A stretch of 35,735 nucleotides of DNA from JACDCA01 sp040881785 (GTDB lineage: Bacteria; Acidobacteriota; Vicinamibacteria; Vicinamibacterales; 2-12-FULL-66-21), in assembly GCA_040881785.1 (NCBI GenBank), contig JBBECO010000072.1, positions 1-35,735 of the forward strand, in the 5' to 3' direction. The number at the start of each line of letters is the position of its first letter. Position 1 is the first letter of the stretch. Shown here piece after piece: positions 23,897 to 31,546 of this stretch. Position numbers and translations under genes: made by a program. The notes below the pieces were generated by a model. That model saw nothing but the letters and a program-made list of their open reading frames with translations, was not told the origin of the DNA and searched no databases.

Positions 23897-24226
23897 CTAG
23901 ACCGAGAACGACGAACCGCAGCCGCAGGTGGACTTCGCGTTCGGATTCTTGATCGTGAAACCTCCGCCGGTGACGTTGTCCATGAAATCGACCTCGGCGC
24001 CGCTCAGGTAGCGCGCACTGATGGGATCGACGAGCAGCTTGACGCCGTTCGACTCGATCACCGCATCCGTATCCGCATCCCCTTCGCCCTCGTCGATCAT
24101 CAGGCCGTACTGGAAGCCGGAGCAGCCGCCCCCCTGGACGAACACCCGAAGCCCCGCGCTCAGCTTGTTTTCTTCTGTCAGCAGCTCGTTGATCTTCGTC
24201 GCTGCGGTCGGTGTCACGTTGATCAT
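23897..24226 (-). CDS. erpA: A-type iron-sulfur carrier (ErpA-like)
   Basis: This 109-residue cytosolic protein receives [Fe-S] clusters from the scaffold and passes them to target enzymes. The three conserved cysteines are present: GGGCSGFQYG in the middle and STCGCGSS at the end. The tail KNPNAKSTCGCGSSFS closely matches ErpA. I chose ATG 24226 since GGGAGG stands 9 bp before it and codons up to 24253 fall in the promoter. It leads the operon with the Fur-rubrerythrin, PHP and ABC-like genes. A client in the window is the [4Fe-4S] class I fumarase. Confidence 0.93.
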   Translation of the reverse strand: MINVTPTAATKINELLTEENKLSAGLRVFVQGGGCSGFQYGLMIDEGEGDADTDAVIESNGVKLLVDPISARYLSGAEVDFMDNVTGGGFTIKNPNAKSTCGCGSSFSV

Positions 24227-24252
24227 CAAAATGTGCCTCCCAGGCTGCTCCA

Positions 24253-24258
24253 ATTATA
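24253..24258 (-). promoter_or_regulatory. -10 element of the erpA operon
   Basis: A perfect TATAAT on the minus strand lies 26 bp before the erpA ATG, giving a leader of about 20 nt with the ribosome binding site. The -35 region (AAGGGG) is poor, which fits a promoter needing an activator or a different sigma factor. Confidence 0.5.
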
Positions 24259-24345
24259 CCCGCCTTCGCCCGAGTCCCCTTTTCGGGCTTCCACCTCCGC
24301 CAAGGCTTCGGTGGACAGGTCGGCGAGGCAGGCGGCGTCGCCGTG

Positions 24346-24374
24346 TTGAACCGTGTGGAACCGTGGCCCATACT
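24346..24374 (+). promoter_or_regulatory. Possible promoter of the aldehyde dehydrogenase gene
   Basis: TTGAAC (24346-24351), a 17-bp spacer and CATACT (24369-24374) stand 6 bp before GTG 24381. If this promoter is used, the mRNA begins at the start codon. Confidence 0.4.
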
Positions 24375-24380
24375 GGAGGC

Positions 24381-25814
24381 GTGGCAGCCGAACATCCCTT
24401 CGTTCTTGCAGGAAAACCGGCCCAATCCGCTGAGATCCTCGACGTCCTGAATCCCTACGACGGTTCCGCCGTGGGCCGGACGTGGCTGGCCGGGGATACC
24501 CAGTTTGACGCGGCCGCGGACGCCGCGGTTGCCGCGGCGCCGGCGATGCGGCGGTTGGCGGCCTACGAACGCGCGGCAATCCTCATGCGGGCCTCGGCGG
24601 AGCTGGTCCAGCGGAAGGACGAGATTGCCAGGACCCTGGCCGGCGAGGCCGGCAAACCCCTCAAAGACGCCTTGATCGAGACCGAACGCGCCGCGACGAC
24701 GTTCCACGTGGCGGCCGAAGAGGCGCGCCGGCTCGGCGGTGAATACGTCCCGATGGACCTCGCCCCCCACGGGGTGGACCGCTTCGCGGTCGTCAGGCGC
24801 GTGCCGGTCGGCCCGGTGGCCGCGATCTCCCCCTTCAACTTCCCCCTCAATCTGACGTCCCACAAGATCGCGCCGGCGATCGCCGCGGGCAACCCGATCG
24901 TGCTCAAGCCGGCGACCAAGACACCGCTCTCGGCGATCACCCTCGCGGAGATCGTCGTCCGCGCAGGGCTGCCGCCGGAGGCGATCAGCGTGCTGCCGAT
25001 GGCGCGGAAGACGGGCGACAGACTCGTGACCGACGAGCGCTTCAAGCTGCTGACGTTCACGGGATCTTCCGCGGTCGGGTGGGACATGAAGGCGCGCGCG
25101 GGGAAGAAGAAGATCATCCTCGAGCTCGGCGGCAACGCCGGTGTCATCGTGGACGAGACCGCGGACGTCGAGTTCGCGGCCCGCCGGACCGCGGCCGGCG
25201 GCTTTGCCTTCGCCGGTCAGAGCTGCATTTCCGTCCAGCGCGTGTACGTGCATGACGATGTCTTCGACGGGTTTGCGGCGAAGCTCGTGCAGCTCGTCGA
25301 AGGGTTGACGGTCGGGGATCCGCTCGACCCGGCGACCGACGTCGGACCGATGATCGACGAGGGCGAGACCAAGCGGATCGACGAGTGGGTGCGCGAGGCG
25401 GTGACGGCCGGTGGGAAAATCCTTACAGGCGGTACACGGCTCGGTGGACGGCTGTATGCGCCGACGATCCTCTCCGGCGTCCCGCACGAGGCGCGCGTCT
25501 GCTCGCAGGAAGTCTTCGCGCCGCTCGTGGTCCTGGAGCGCTTTGCGTCCTTCGAATCGGCGCTCGAGGAAGTGAACCGGTCGACCTACGGGCTGCAGGC
25601 CGGCGTCTTCACCGCGATCCTGGAACGCTCGCTGCAGGCCTTCGACAGCCTCGAGGTCGGTGGCGTGGTCATCAACGACGTCCCGACCTGGCGCATCGAC
25701 CACATGCCCTACGGTGGCGTGAAAGACTCCGGCCTCGGGCGGGAAGGCCCGAGGTACACGATCGAAGAGATGACCGAACCCCGACTGCTCGTTGTCAACC
25801 GGAGAACCCGCTGA
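24381..25814 (+). CDS. NAD(P)-dependent aldehyde dehydrogenase
   Basis: The 477-residue cytosolic enzyme oxidises an aldehyde to an acid. Catalytic residues are clear: Asn153 (SPFNFPLN), Lys176 (LKPATKTP), Glu248 (ILELGGN) and Cys282 (AGQSCISVQR). It resembles the lactaldehyde or glyceraldehyde-3-phosphate (non-phosphorylating) branch, but the substrate is open. The frame is open from 24021. GTG 24381 fits the family start (FVLAGKPAQSAEILDVLNPY), and GTG 24363 is also possible. GGAGG directly touches GTG 24381, too close for normal use. It is followed after 1 bp by the isomerase gene, so the two form an operon. Confidence 0.92.
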   Translation: MAAEHPFVLAGKPAQSAEILDVLNPYDGSAVGRTWLAGDTQFDAAADAAVAAAPAMRRLAAYERAAILMRASAELVQRKDEIARTLAGEAGKPLKDALIETERAATTFHVAAEEARRLGGEYVPMDLAPHGVDRFAVVRRVPVGPVAAISPFNFPLNLTSHKIAPAIAAGNPIVLKPATKTPLSAITLAEIVVRAGLPPEAISVLPMARKTGDRLVTDERFKLLTFTGSSAVGWDMKARAGKKKIILELGGNAGVIVDETADVEFAARRTAAGGFAFAGQSCISVQRVYVHDDVFDGFAAKLVQLVEGLTVGDPLDPATDVGPMIDEGETKRIDEWVREAVTAGGKILTGGTRLGGRLYAPTILSGVPHEARVCSQEVFAPLVVLERFASFESALEEVNRSTYGLQAGVFTAILERSLQAFDSLEVGGVVINDVPTWRIDHMPYGGVKDSGLGREGPRYTIEEMTEPRLLVVNRRTR

Positions 25815-25815
25815 G

Positions 25816-27414
25816 ATGAAGACCCTGTCCGATCGCCTGCTCGAGGACGCCATCGTCGAGAAAATCTGGAAGCGGGATCCTGCGGCATGGAACGCCGCGC
25901 CCGGGGGGGCCGACGCGCAATCGATCGCCTCGCGGCTGGGCTGGCTGGACGTGGGACACACGATGAAGCCCTACATGCCGACCGTGCACCGTCTGCGCGG
26001 AGAGGTCCGCGAGGCGGGTTTCGAGGCGGTCTACCTTCTCGGCATGGGCGGAAGCAGCCTGTGCGCGGAGGTCCTGCGTTCGGTCTTCGGTGTCGCCGAG
26101 GGCTTCCCGGAGATGTTCGTGCTCGACACCACCGACGAACGCACGCTGACGAACGCCGCAGGACGACTGGATCCCGCGCGCACGCTCTTCATCGTCGCGA
26201 GCAAGAGCGGCGGTACCGTGGAAGTGGCCTCGATGGAGCGTTTCTTCTGGGCGCGGATGAGCGACGCGCTCGGCGGCGACGCAGGCCGTCACTTCGTCGC
26301 GATCACGGATCCCGGTACGGTGCTCGAGAAGCTGGCCGAGTCACGCGGCTATCGCGAGGTCTTCATCAATCCGCCCGACATCGGCGGCCGTTTCTCGGCG
26401 CTGTCGCTCTTCGGCCTCGTGCCGGCGGCCCTCATCGGCGCGCCTGTCGACGCGCTGCTCGCCGGCGGCGCCGCCATGGCGGACGGCTGCCGCCAGCACA
26501 ACCACGCCAACGCGGGTCTGGAGCTCGGCGCCTTCATCGCCGACGCCGCCCTCGAGGGTCGCGACAAACTGACGGTGGCGCTGGCGCCATCGTTCGCCTC
26601 GCTGGGGCTCTGGATCGAACAGCTCGTCGCCGAGAGCACCGGCAAGCACGGCAAGGGATCGCTGCCGGTCGTGGACGAACGGCTCGGACGGCCCGACGAC
26701 TACGGGGCCGATCGCGCGTTCGTCTCGATCGCGTCCGAGTCTGACGAGCCGGACGAGGAGGCGCTGGCGGCGCTCGAAGAGGCGGGTCATCCCGTCCTCC
26801 GCCTGTCGATGCGGCACGACGGCCTGGGGGCGGAGTTCTTTCGATGGGAATTCGCCACCGCGGTCGCGGGAGCGGCGCTCGGCATCAATCCCTTCGATGA
26901 GCCGAACGTCGCCGAAGCCAAGGAGAAGACCAGGGCGCTGCTTGCCGCGCACGCCGCCAGCGGCCGCTTCGATGATCAACCCGCGGCGCCGTCCGCCGCG
27001 GCCGTTCGCGACATGCTCGGCTCAATCCGTCCGGGCGATTACGTCGCGTTTCTTTCGTACCTGCCTGGCGAAAGCGAGATCCAGTCGGTTCTCGAGGAGA
27101 TCCGGTTCGAGCTGCGCGCGCGCACAAAGGTTGCCAGCACGTTTGGCCTGGGTCCGCGCTACCTGCACTCGACGGGGCAGTACCACAAGGGGGGACCGAA
27201 TACCTGCGTGGCCTTCGTGCTGACAGCCGACGATGAGACGGAGACGCCGATTCCCGAGGCGGGTTATTCCTTCGCCGTCCTGAAGCGCGCGCAGGCGCTC
27301 GGGGACGTCCAGGCGCTCGAGGCGCACGGGCGCCGCGTGTTGCGGTTGCATTTCAAGGACGCGGATGCGGCGGCCGCGGAATTGCGGCGGATCTTTACCG
27401 AGGCGATGGCATAG
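25816..27414 (+). CDS. pgi: Glucose-6-phosphate isomerase (type found in transaldolase fusions)
   Basis: The 532-residue enzyme interconverts glucose-6-phosphate and fructose-6-phosphate. The sugar-phosphate sites GMGGSS (76-81) and SKSGGT (129-134) are present, and STGQYHKGG near residue 455 gives the catalytic region. Its closest relatives are the C-terminal halves of bifunctional transaldolase/isomerase proteins. Here no transaldolase domain precedes it. The start ATG 25816 lies 1 bp after the dehydrogenase stop, with GGAG about 12 bp upstream. A long inverted repeat follows the gene. Confidence 0.9.
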   Translation: MKTLSDRLLEDAIVEKIWKRDPAAWNAAPGGADAQSIASRLGWLDVGHTMKPYMPTVHRLRGEVREAGFEAVYLLGMGGSSLCAEVLRSVFGVAEGFPEMFVLDTTDERTLTNAAGRLDPARTLFIVASKSGGTVEVASMERFFWARMSDALGGDAGRHFVAITDPGTVLEKLAESRGYREVFINPPDIGGRFSALSLFGLVPAALIGAPVDALLAGGAAMADGCRQHNHANAGLELGAFIADAALEGRDKLTVALAPSFASLGLWIEQLVAESTGKHGKGSLPVVDERLGRPDDYGADRAFVSIASESDEPDEEALAALEEAGHPVLRLSMRHDGLGAEFFRWEFATAVAGAALGINPFDEPNVAEAKEKTRALLAAHAASGRFDDQPAAPSAAAVRDMLGSIRPGDYVAFLSYLPGESEIQSVLEEIRFELRARTKVASTFGLGPRYLHSTGQYHKGGPNTCVAFVLTADDETETPIPEAGYSFAVLKRAQALGDVQALEAHGRRVLRLHFKDADAAAAELRRIFTEAMA

Positions 27415-27422
27415 GCCGAGGG

Positions 27423-27501
27423 GAGGCAGCCCATAAAGGGCTGCGCTACACCGACGATCTCCGTAGGCCGGCGCCCGGGGCAGCCCTTTATGGGCTGCCT
27501 C
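27423..27501. terminator. 22-bp perfect inverted repeat between pgi and fumarase
   Basis: The arms 27423-27444 and 27480-27501 are perfect reverse complements around a 35-nt loop. Each arm is itself a small hairpin (GCAGCCC-TTTAT-GGGCTGC). It lies between two convergent genes and reaches into the fumarase stop codon, so it probably ends transcription from both sides. It may also be a dispersed palindromic repeat. Confidence 0.65.
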
Positions 27502-29029
27502 AGGCGGGCCGCAACGACGCCAACACCTTGCCGGACGCTTCCTCGACGTCCTTGTGCAGGCTGTTGCCGTGCGCATCCATCGTCACGATCGCCGGGAAGT
27601 CGCGGACCTGGAGATGCCACATCGCTTCCGGCGTCCCGAACTCGAGGTGCGAGACACCCTCCACGCGCTCGATGCAGCGCGCGTAGAACTGGGCCGCGCC
27701 GCCGATCGCGTTCAGGTACACCGCGCCTGATTCCTCGAGTCCGGCCAGCGTCCTGGGGCCCATCCCCCCCTTGCCGATCACCACGCGGACCCCGAACTTC
27801 CGGATGATGTCCGCCTGATAGGGTTCCTCGCGGATGCTGGTCGTCGGCCCGGCGGCAGTTACCCTCCAACCGTCGCCGTCCTTCGCGACCACCGGACCGC
27901 AGTGATACAGCACGGCGCCGTTGAGATCGACTTCCGGCGCGTGCTTCATGAGATGCGCGTGCACCGCGTCGCGTCCCGTATACATCCGCCCCGAGATCAG
28001 CACCACGTCGCCGACTTCGAGGCCGCGGACCTGGTCCTCGGTGATCGGGGCCTGCAGTGAGATTTCGCGCCCTGTTCTCGGAAAACCCGCGGCCACCACC
28101 TCGGGCGCGAGCATCGGCGTGGACTTCTCCGCGTCGCGGTACATCCAGGACGTGATCGCGCCGGTCGAGGCATCGATGCGGACGCCGAGGCGCCGGAAGG
28201 CCCAGCAGTCATAGGCCACCGAGACGAAGAAACTGGCCGGCAGCCGGTTGAGCGCGCCGATCTTGCACCCGATCAGCGACGTCTTGCCGCCAAACCCCAT
28301 CGGTCCGACGGTGAGCTGGTTGGCCTCGTCCATGATCGACGCCTCGAGCTGCGCGAGGCGCGCATCGGGGTTCGTGTCGTCCAGCGTGCGGAACAACTGC
28401 TCCTTGGCGTGCAGATACCCGGACGTGCGGTCGCCGCCCACGCACACGCCGACGGCCCCCGGGCTGCAGCCCTTCCCCTGCGCCTTCCAGACCGCGTGCA
28501 GGACGGCCTTGCGGACCCCTTCGAGCGAGCGGTCCGCCCGGCCCAGATGATCGAGATCGGCCGGCAAGGCGTACTGCGCGTTCGTGTTCTCGCAGCCGCC
28601 CCCCTTGAGGATCAGGCGCACCTCGATGCCGTCCTGCTCCCACTGATCGAAGTGGATGATCGGCGTGCCGGGGCCCAGGTTGTTGCCGGAGTTCTCACCG
28701 GTGATCGAGTCGACGGAGTTCGGCCGCAGCTTGCCGCGCTTCGTCGCTTCGGCGACGGCCTCGCGGATCTTCGCGCGCATCCAGATCTGGTTGGCGCCGA
28801 CGGGCACGTGCACTTCGAAGGTCGGCATCCCCGTGTCCTGACAGATGGGCGACTCGCACGACTCGGCCTGGTCGATGTTCTGCGCGATGATCGTCAGCGC
28901 CTGGCCGGCGCGGGTCGCCGGCTCTTCCGAGGTGAGTGCGCTCGCCATGGCGGCGCGGACGTCCGGCGGCAAATCCGTGGACGTCTTCGTGATCAGCTCG
29001 ACGATGCTGTCAAAGAAGGCGGGGATCAT
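27500..29029 (-). CDS. fumA: Fumarate hydratase, class I (iron-sulfur)
   Basis: The 509-residue TCA-cycle enzyme interconverts fumarate and malate with an oxygen-sensitive [4Fe-4S] cluster. The N-terminal alpha domain carries ESPICQDTGMPTF and GGGCENTNAQ with cluster cysteines, and a further Cys lies in IGCKIGALNR. The C-terminal beta domain contains ISGRMYTGRDAVHAHLMK and VIGKGGMG. The length fits the single-chain form. TATACT lies 6 bp before ATG 29029 with no ribosome binding site, so the mRNA may be leaderless. It is divergent from the class II fumarase across only 38 bp. Confidence 0.94.
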   Translation of the reverse strand: MIPAFFDSIVELITKTSTDLPPDVRAAMASALTSEEPATRAGQALTIIAQNIDQAESCESPICQDTGMPTFEVHVPVGANQIWMRAKIREAVAEATKRGKLRPNSVDSITGENSGNNLGPGTPIIHFDQWEQDGIEVRLILKGGGCENTNAQYALPADLDHLGRADRSLEGVRKAVLHAVWKAQGKGCSPGAVGVCVGGDRTSGYLHAKEQLFRTLDDTNPDARLAQLEASIMDEANQLTVGPMGFGGKTSLIGCKIGALNRLPASFFVSVAYDCWAFRRLGVRIDASTGAITSWMYRDAEKSTPMLAPEVVAAGFPRTGREISLQAPITEDQVRGLEVGDVVLISGRMYTGRDAVHAHLMKHAPEVDLNGAVLYHCGPVVAKDGDGWRVTAAGPTTSIREEPYQADIIRKFGVRVVIGKGGMGPRTLAGLEESGAVYLNAIGGAAQFYARCIERVEGVSHLEFGTPEAMWHLQVRDFPAIVTMDAHGNSLHKDVEEASGKVLASLRPA

Positions 29030-29067
29030 GCGGACAGTATAATTTGAGCGAGGAAGGAGCGTGCGGA
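29030..29067. promoter_or_regulatory. Shared divergent promoter of the two fumarases
   Basis: AGTATAAT (29036-29043) contains TATAAT for the plus strand (29038-29043) and TATACT for the minus strand (29036-29041), overlapping by 4 bp. AAGGAG (29054-29059) serves the plus-strand gene. Neither side has a good -35 box. RNA polymerase cannot occupy both boxes at once. Confidence 0.6.
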
Positions 29068-30687
29068 ATGAAGGTCCGAGTTGAACGCGATCCTCTCGGC
29101 GACGTTCGCGTGCCGGCCGATGCCCTCTACGGCGCGCAAACCCAGCGCGCGGTCGAGAATTTTCCCATCAGCGGCCTCACCGCCCCGCCCGAGCTGGTCA
29201 CGGCCACCGTCCTGATCAAGAAAGCGGCCGCCCAGGCCAACGCCTCGCTCGGCCGCCTCGACCGCAGGATCGCCGACGCCATCATCGGCGCGGCTGACGC
29301 GATCCTCCAGGGGAAGCACCGCGACCAGTTCGTCGTGGACGTGTACCAGGCCGGGGCCGGCACGTCGCACAACATGAACACGAACGAAGTGCTGGCGAAT
29401 CTCGCCGAGGAGCGGCTGCGCGGCAAGCGCGGCGCCTACAAGCGCGTGCATCCCAACGACCACGTCAACATGGGCCAGTCCACCAACGACGTCTTTCCGA
29501 CGGCCACACGACTGGCGGTGCTCGCGGCAACGACGGACCTCTCCGCCGCGGCCGACGGCCTCGCGGGCGCCCTCGAGATCAAACGGGACGAGTTCGCTCG
29601 CGTGCTGAAGACCGGCCGTACGCACCTGCAGGACGCCGTGCCGATCACGCTCGGACAGGAATTCAGCGGGTTTGCGGCCAACGTGCGTCATGCCATCGCG
29701 GACGTCGAACGCACGGCGACGCAGCTGCACGAGTTGAACCTCGGCGCGACGGCCCTCGGCACCGGCCTCAATGCGGGCGACGACTACACGGCCCGCGCGA
29801 TCGCGAACCTCGCGACGGCCACCGGCCTCCAGCTGCGACCGGCGGCCGACACGTTCCGCGTCACACAGAGCATGGGGGATGTGCTCGCGTATTCCGGCAC
29901 GCTGCGGCGCCTCGCCGTGGAGGTCGGCAAGATCGCCTCCGACCTGCGGCTGCTCAGCATGGGACCTCGCGCCGGCATCGCCGAGATCCAGCTGCCGCCG
30001 GTGCAGCCCGGATCGTCGATCATGCCGGGCAAGGTCAACCCGTCGGTCCCCGAGATGGTCAACCAGGTCTGCTACCAGGTCATCGGCTGTGACGCGGCCA
30101 TCCTCGCCGCCGCCGATGGCGGGCAGCTCGAACTGAACGTCATGATGCCGGTCATCGCGTGGAACGCGCTTCACGCCACGCGCATCCTGACCAACGCCAT
30201 GCGCGTCCTCGAGACACGCTGCGTGGCCGGTATCAAGGCCGACGAGGCCCGCTGCCGGGAACTGCTCGACCGGAGCACGGCCGTCGCCACGGCCCTGAGC
30301 CCCTATATCGGGTACGCTGAGACCGCCGACATCGCCAAGGCCGCCGTGGCGACCGGGCGCAGCATCCGCGATCTGGTGCGCGAACGCGGGCTGCTGTCGG
30401 GGCCGCAGCTCGACGCCATCCTGGCCGTCGAGGCGATGACGACGCCGGGCATCCCGGGGCAGAATAGGGACACACGTGCTGGCACGACCAAGACTTCTCG
30501 CGGCAGCCGGGCTCGCACTGACGATCGCCCTGGCCACACCGGGCGCGCTCGCGCAACAGCGCCAGCACGGCCGGCTCTTCCCGCCGCAGGATCTCGGGCT
30601 CCTCGAGGGGCCGGATCGGGACGCGTGGCAGCAGCCCGATCAGATCATGGACTTCCTCGAGATCGCGGAAGGCAGCGTCGTCGCTGA
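29068..30687 (+). CDS. fumC: Fumarate hydratase, class II (iron-free), 3' end probably frameshifted
   Basis: This TCA-cycle enzyme of the fumarase/aspartase superfamily has no cluster and resists oxygen. ATG 29068 follows AAGGAG by 8 bp. Motifs are AGAGTSHNMNTNEV, TGRTHLQDAVPITLGQ, and the signature GSSIMPGKVNP near residue 315. Aspartase is less likely but cannot be excluded by eye. The core ends near residue 465 (VEAMTTPGIPG), yet the frame runs 75 codons more through the next gene in a Arg/Thr-rich nonsense stretch. One extra G in the run 30456-30459 would give IPGAE and a stop at 30465-30467. The true end is therefore probably 30467. Confidence 0.9.
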   Translation: MKVRVERDPLGDVRVPADALYGAQTQRAVENFPISGLTAPPELVTATVLIKKAAAQANASLGRLDRRIADAIIGAADAILQGKHRDQFVVDVYQAGAGTSHNMNTNEVLANLAEERLRGKRGAYKRVHPNDHVNMGQSTNDVFPTATRLAVLAATTDLSAAADGLAGALEIKRDEFARVLKTGRTHLQDAVPITLGQEFSGFAANVRHAIADVERTATQLHELNLGATALGTGLNAGDDYTARAIANLATATGLQLRPAADTFRVTQSMGDVLAYSGTLRRLAVEVGKIASDLRLLSMGPRAGIAEIQLPPVQPGSSIMPGKVNPSVPEMVNQVCYQVIGCDAAILAAADGGQLELNVMMPVIAWNALHATRILTNAMRVLETRCVAGIKADEARCRELLDRSTAVATALSPYIGYAETADIAKAAVATGRSIRDLVRERGLLSGPQLDAILAVEAMTTPGIPGQNRDTRAGTTKTSRGSRARTDDRPGHTGRARATAPARPALPAAGSRAPRGAGSGRVAAARSDHGLPRDRGRQRRR

Positions 30688-31546
30688 CCTCGGCGCGGGC
30701 GGCGGGTGGTTCACGATCCGTCTGGCCCGGCGCGTCCAACCCAACGGCCGGGTCTACGCCGAGGACATCCAGCCCGAGATGATCGGCGCGATCAGGCGCC
30801 GCGTGGAACGCGAGGGGCTGCAGAAGGTCGTCGAGCCCGTCCTGGGCAGCGCGCTCGATCCGCAGCTGCCCGCGCCCGTGGACGTCGTCCTGATCGTCGA
30901 GACGTACTACGAGATGGACGACCCGCGGACGCTGCTTCGGAACGTCCGTAAATCGCTCAAGCCCGGGGGGCGCGTCGGCATCGTGAACTTCACCAAGGCC
31001 GGCTACGGGCCGGGGCCGCCGATGGAACAGCGCGTGGATCCCGAGACGGTGATCCGTGATGCGGAAGCCGCCGGCCTGCGGCTCGCGGCGCGCGGCGACT
31101 TCCTTCGCTACCAGTACCTGCTGAAGTTCGTAGCCACGGAACAACACGGTTCAACACGGGGCACACCCGGACCCGCCGGAGACCGGGCGAAAGCGGATAA
31201 AGGCGCGGCCGGAACGGAGCGCAAGCGAGTGAAGGCCGCCAGGCGGGGTGNNNNNNNNNNNNNNNNNNNNNNNNNNNNNNNNNNNNNNNNNNNNNNNNNN
31301 NNNNNNNNNNNNNNNNNNNNNNNNNNNNNNNNNNNNNNNNNNNNNNNNNNGGAGCGCAAGCGAGTGAAGGCCGCCAGGCGGGGTGCAGGGGGCCCCGCCG
31401 ATAAAGGCGCGGCCGGAACGGAGCGCAAGCGAGTGAAGGCCGCCAGGCGGGGTGCAGGGGGCCCCGCCGATAAAGGCGCGGCCGGAACGGAGCGCAAGCG
31501 AGTGAAGGCCGCCAGGCGGGGTGCAGGGGGCCCCGCCGATAAATAA
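30476..31546 (+). CDS. Exported class I SAM-dependent methyltransferase with repeat tail
   Basis: GTG 30476 follows AGGGA by 5 bp. A signal peptide (about 1-26, ALATPGALAQQ) sends the protein out of the cytosol, unusual for a SAM enzyme. Motif I is VVADLGAGGGWFTIRLAR (68-85), and EDIQPEMIGAIRRRVER and KPGGRVGIVNFTKAG complete the Rossmann core, which ends near residue 222. The substrate is unknown. The remainder is a basic tail made of a 23-residue repeat (KGAAGTERKRVKAARRGAGG and three more residues), interrupted by the 100-N gap. The stop touches the ispA start. The true tail length is unknown, and the tail may be a repeat that invaded the 3' end. Confidence 0.75.
   Translation: MLARPRLLAAAGLALTIALATPGALAQQRQHGRLFPPQDLGLLEGPDRDAWQQPDQIMDFLEIAEGSVVADLGAGGGWFTIRLARRVQPNGRVYAEDIQPEMIGAIRRRVEREGLQKVVEPVLGSALDPQLPAPVDVVLIVETYYEMDDPRTLLRNVRKSLKPGGRVGIVNFTKAGYGPGPPMEQRVDPETVIRDAEAAGLRLAARGDFLRYQYLLKFVATEQHGSTRGTPGPAGDRAKADKGAAGTERKRVKAARRGXXXXXXXXXXXXXXXXXXXXXXXXXXXXXXXXXXERKRVKAARRGAGGPADKGAAGTERKRVKAARRGAGGPADKGAAGTERKRVKAARRGAGGPADK
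31197..31546. repeat. 69-bp in-frame tandem repeat containing the assembly gap
   Basis: Complete units lie at 31351-31419 and 31420-31488, with a partial unit from 31489 and another partial unit before the gap (31197-31250). 69 bp equals 23 codons, so any whole number of units keeps the reading frame. The core GGAGCGCAAGCGAGTGAAGG resembles short cores near the Ala and Sec tRNAs. Copy number cannot be known. Confidence 0.9.
31251..31350. other. Assembly gap of 100 N
   Basis: Exactly 100 N, a standard placeholder, stand inside the tandem repeat, so assembly collapsed or broke at the repeat. Length across it is arbitrary. Confidence 0.98.

Noticed and set aside
22041..23900. 619-codon plus-strand open frame
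   Set aside because: It runs antisense across the PHP and Fur-rubrerythrin genes and has no motif.
23868..25961. Very long minus-strand open frame continuous with the Fur-rubrerythrin gene (over 1000 codons in all)
   Set aside because: Upstream of ATG 23867 it is antisense to erpA's frame and the aldehyde dehydrogenase and reads as Arg/His/Asp-rich nonsense. It is a product of high GC content.
29026..30537. 503-codon minus-strand open frame
   Set aside because: It is antisense to the well-supported class II fumarase, shows no motif and has low-complexity composition.
31197..31546. Repeat array considered as CRISPR
   Set aside because: Units are directly joined with no unique spacers, and no cas gene is near.
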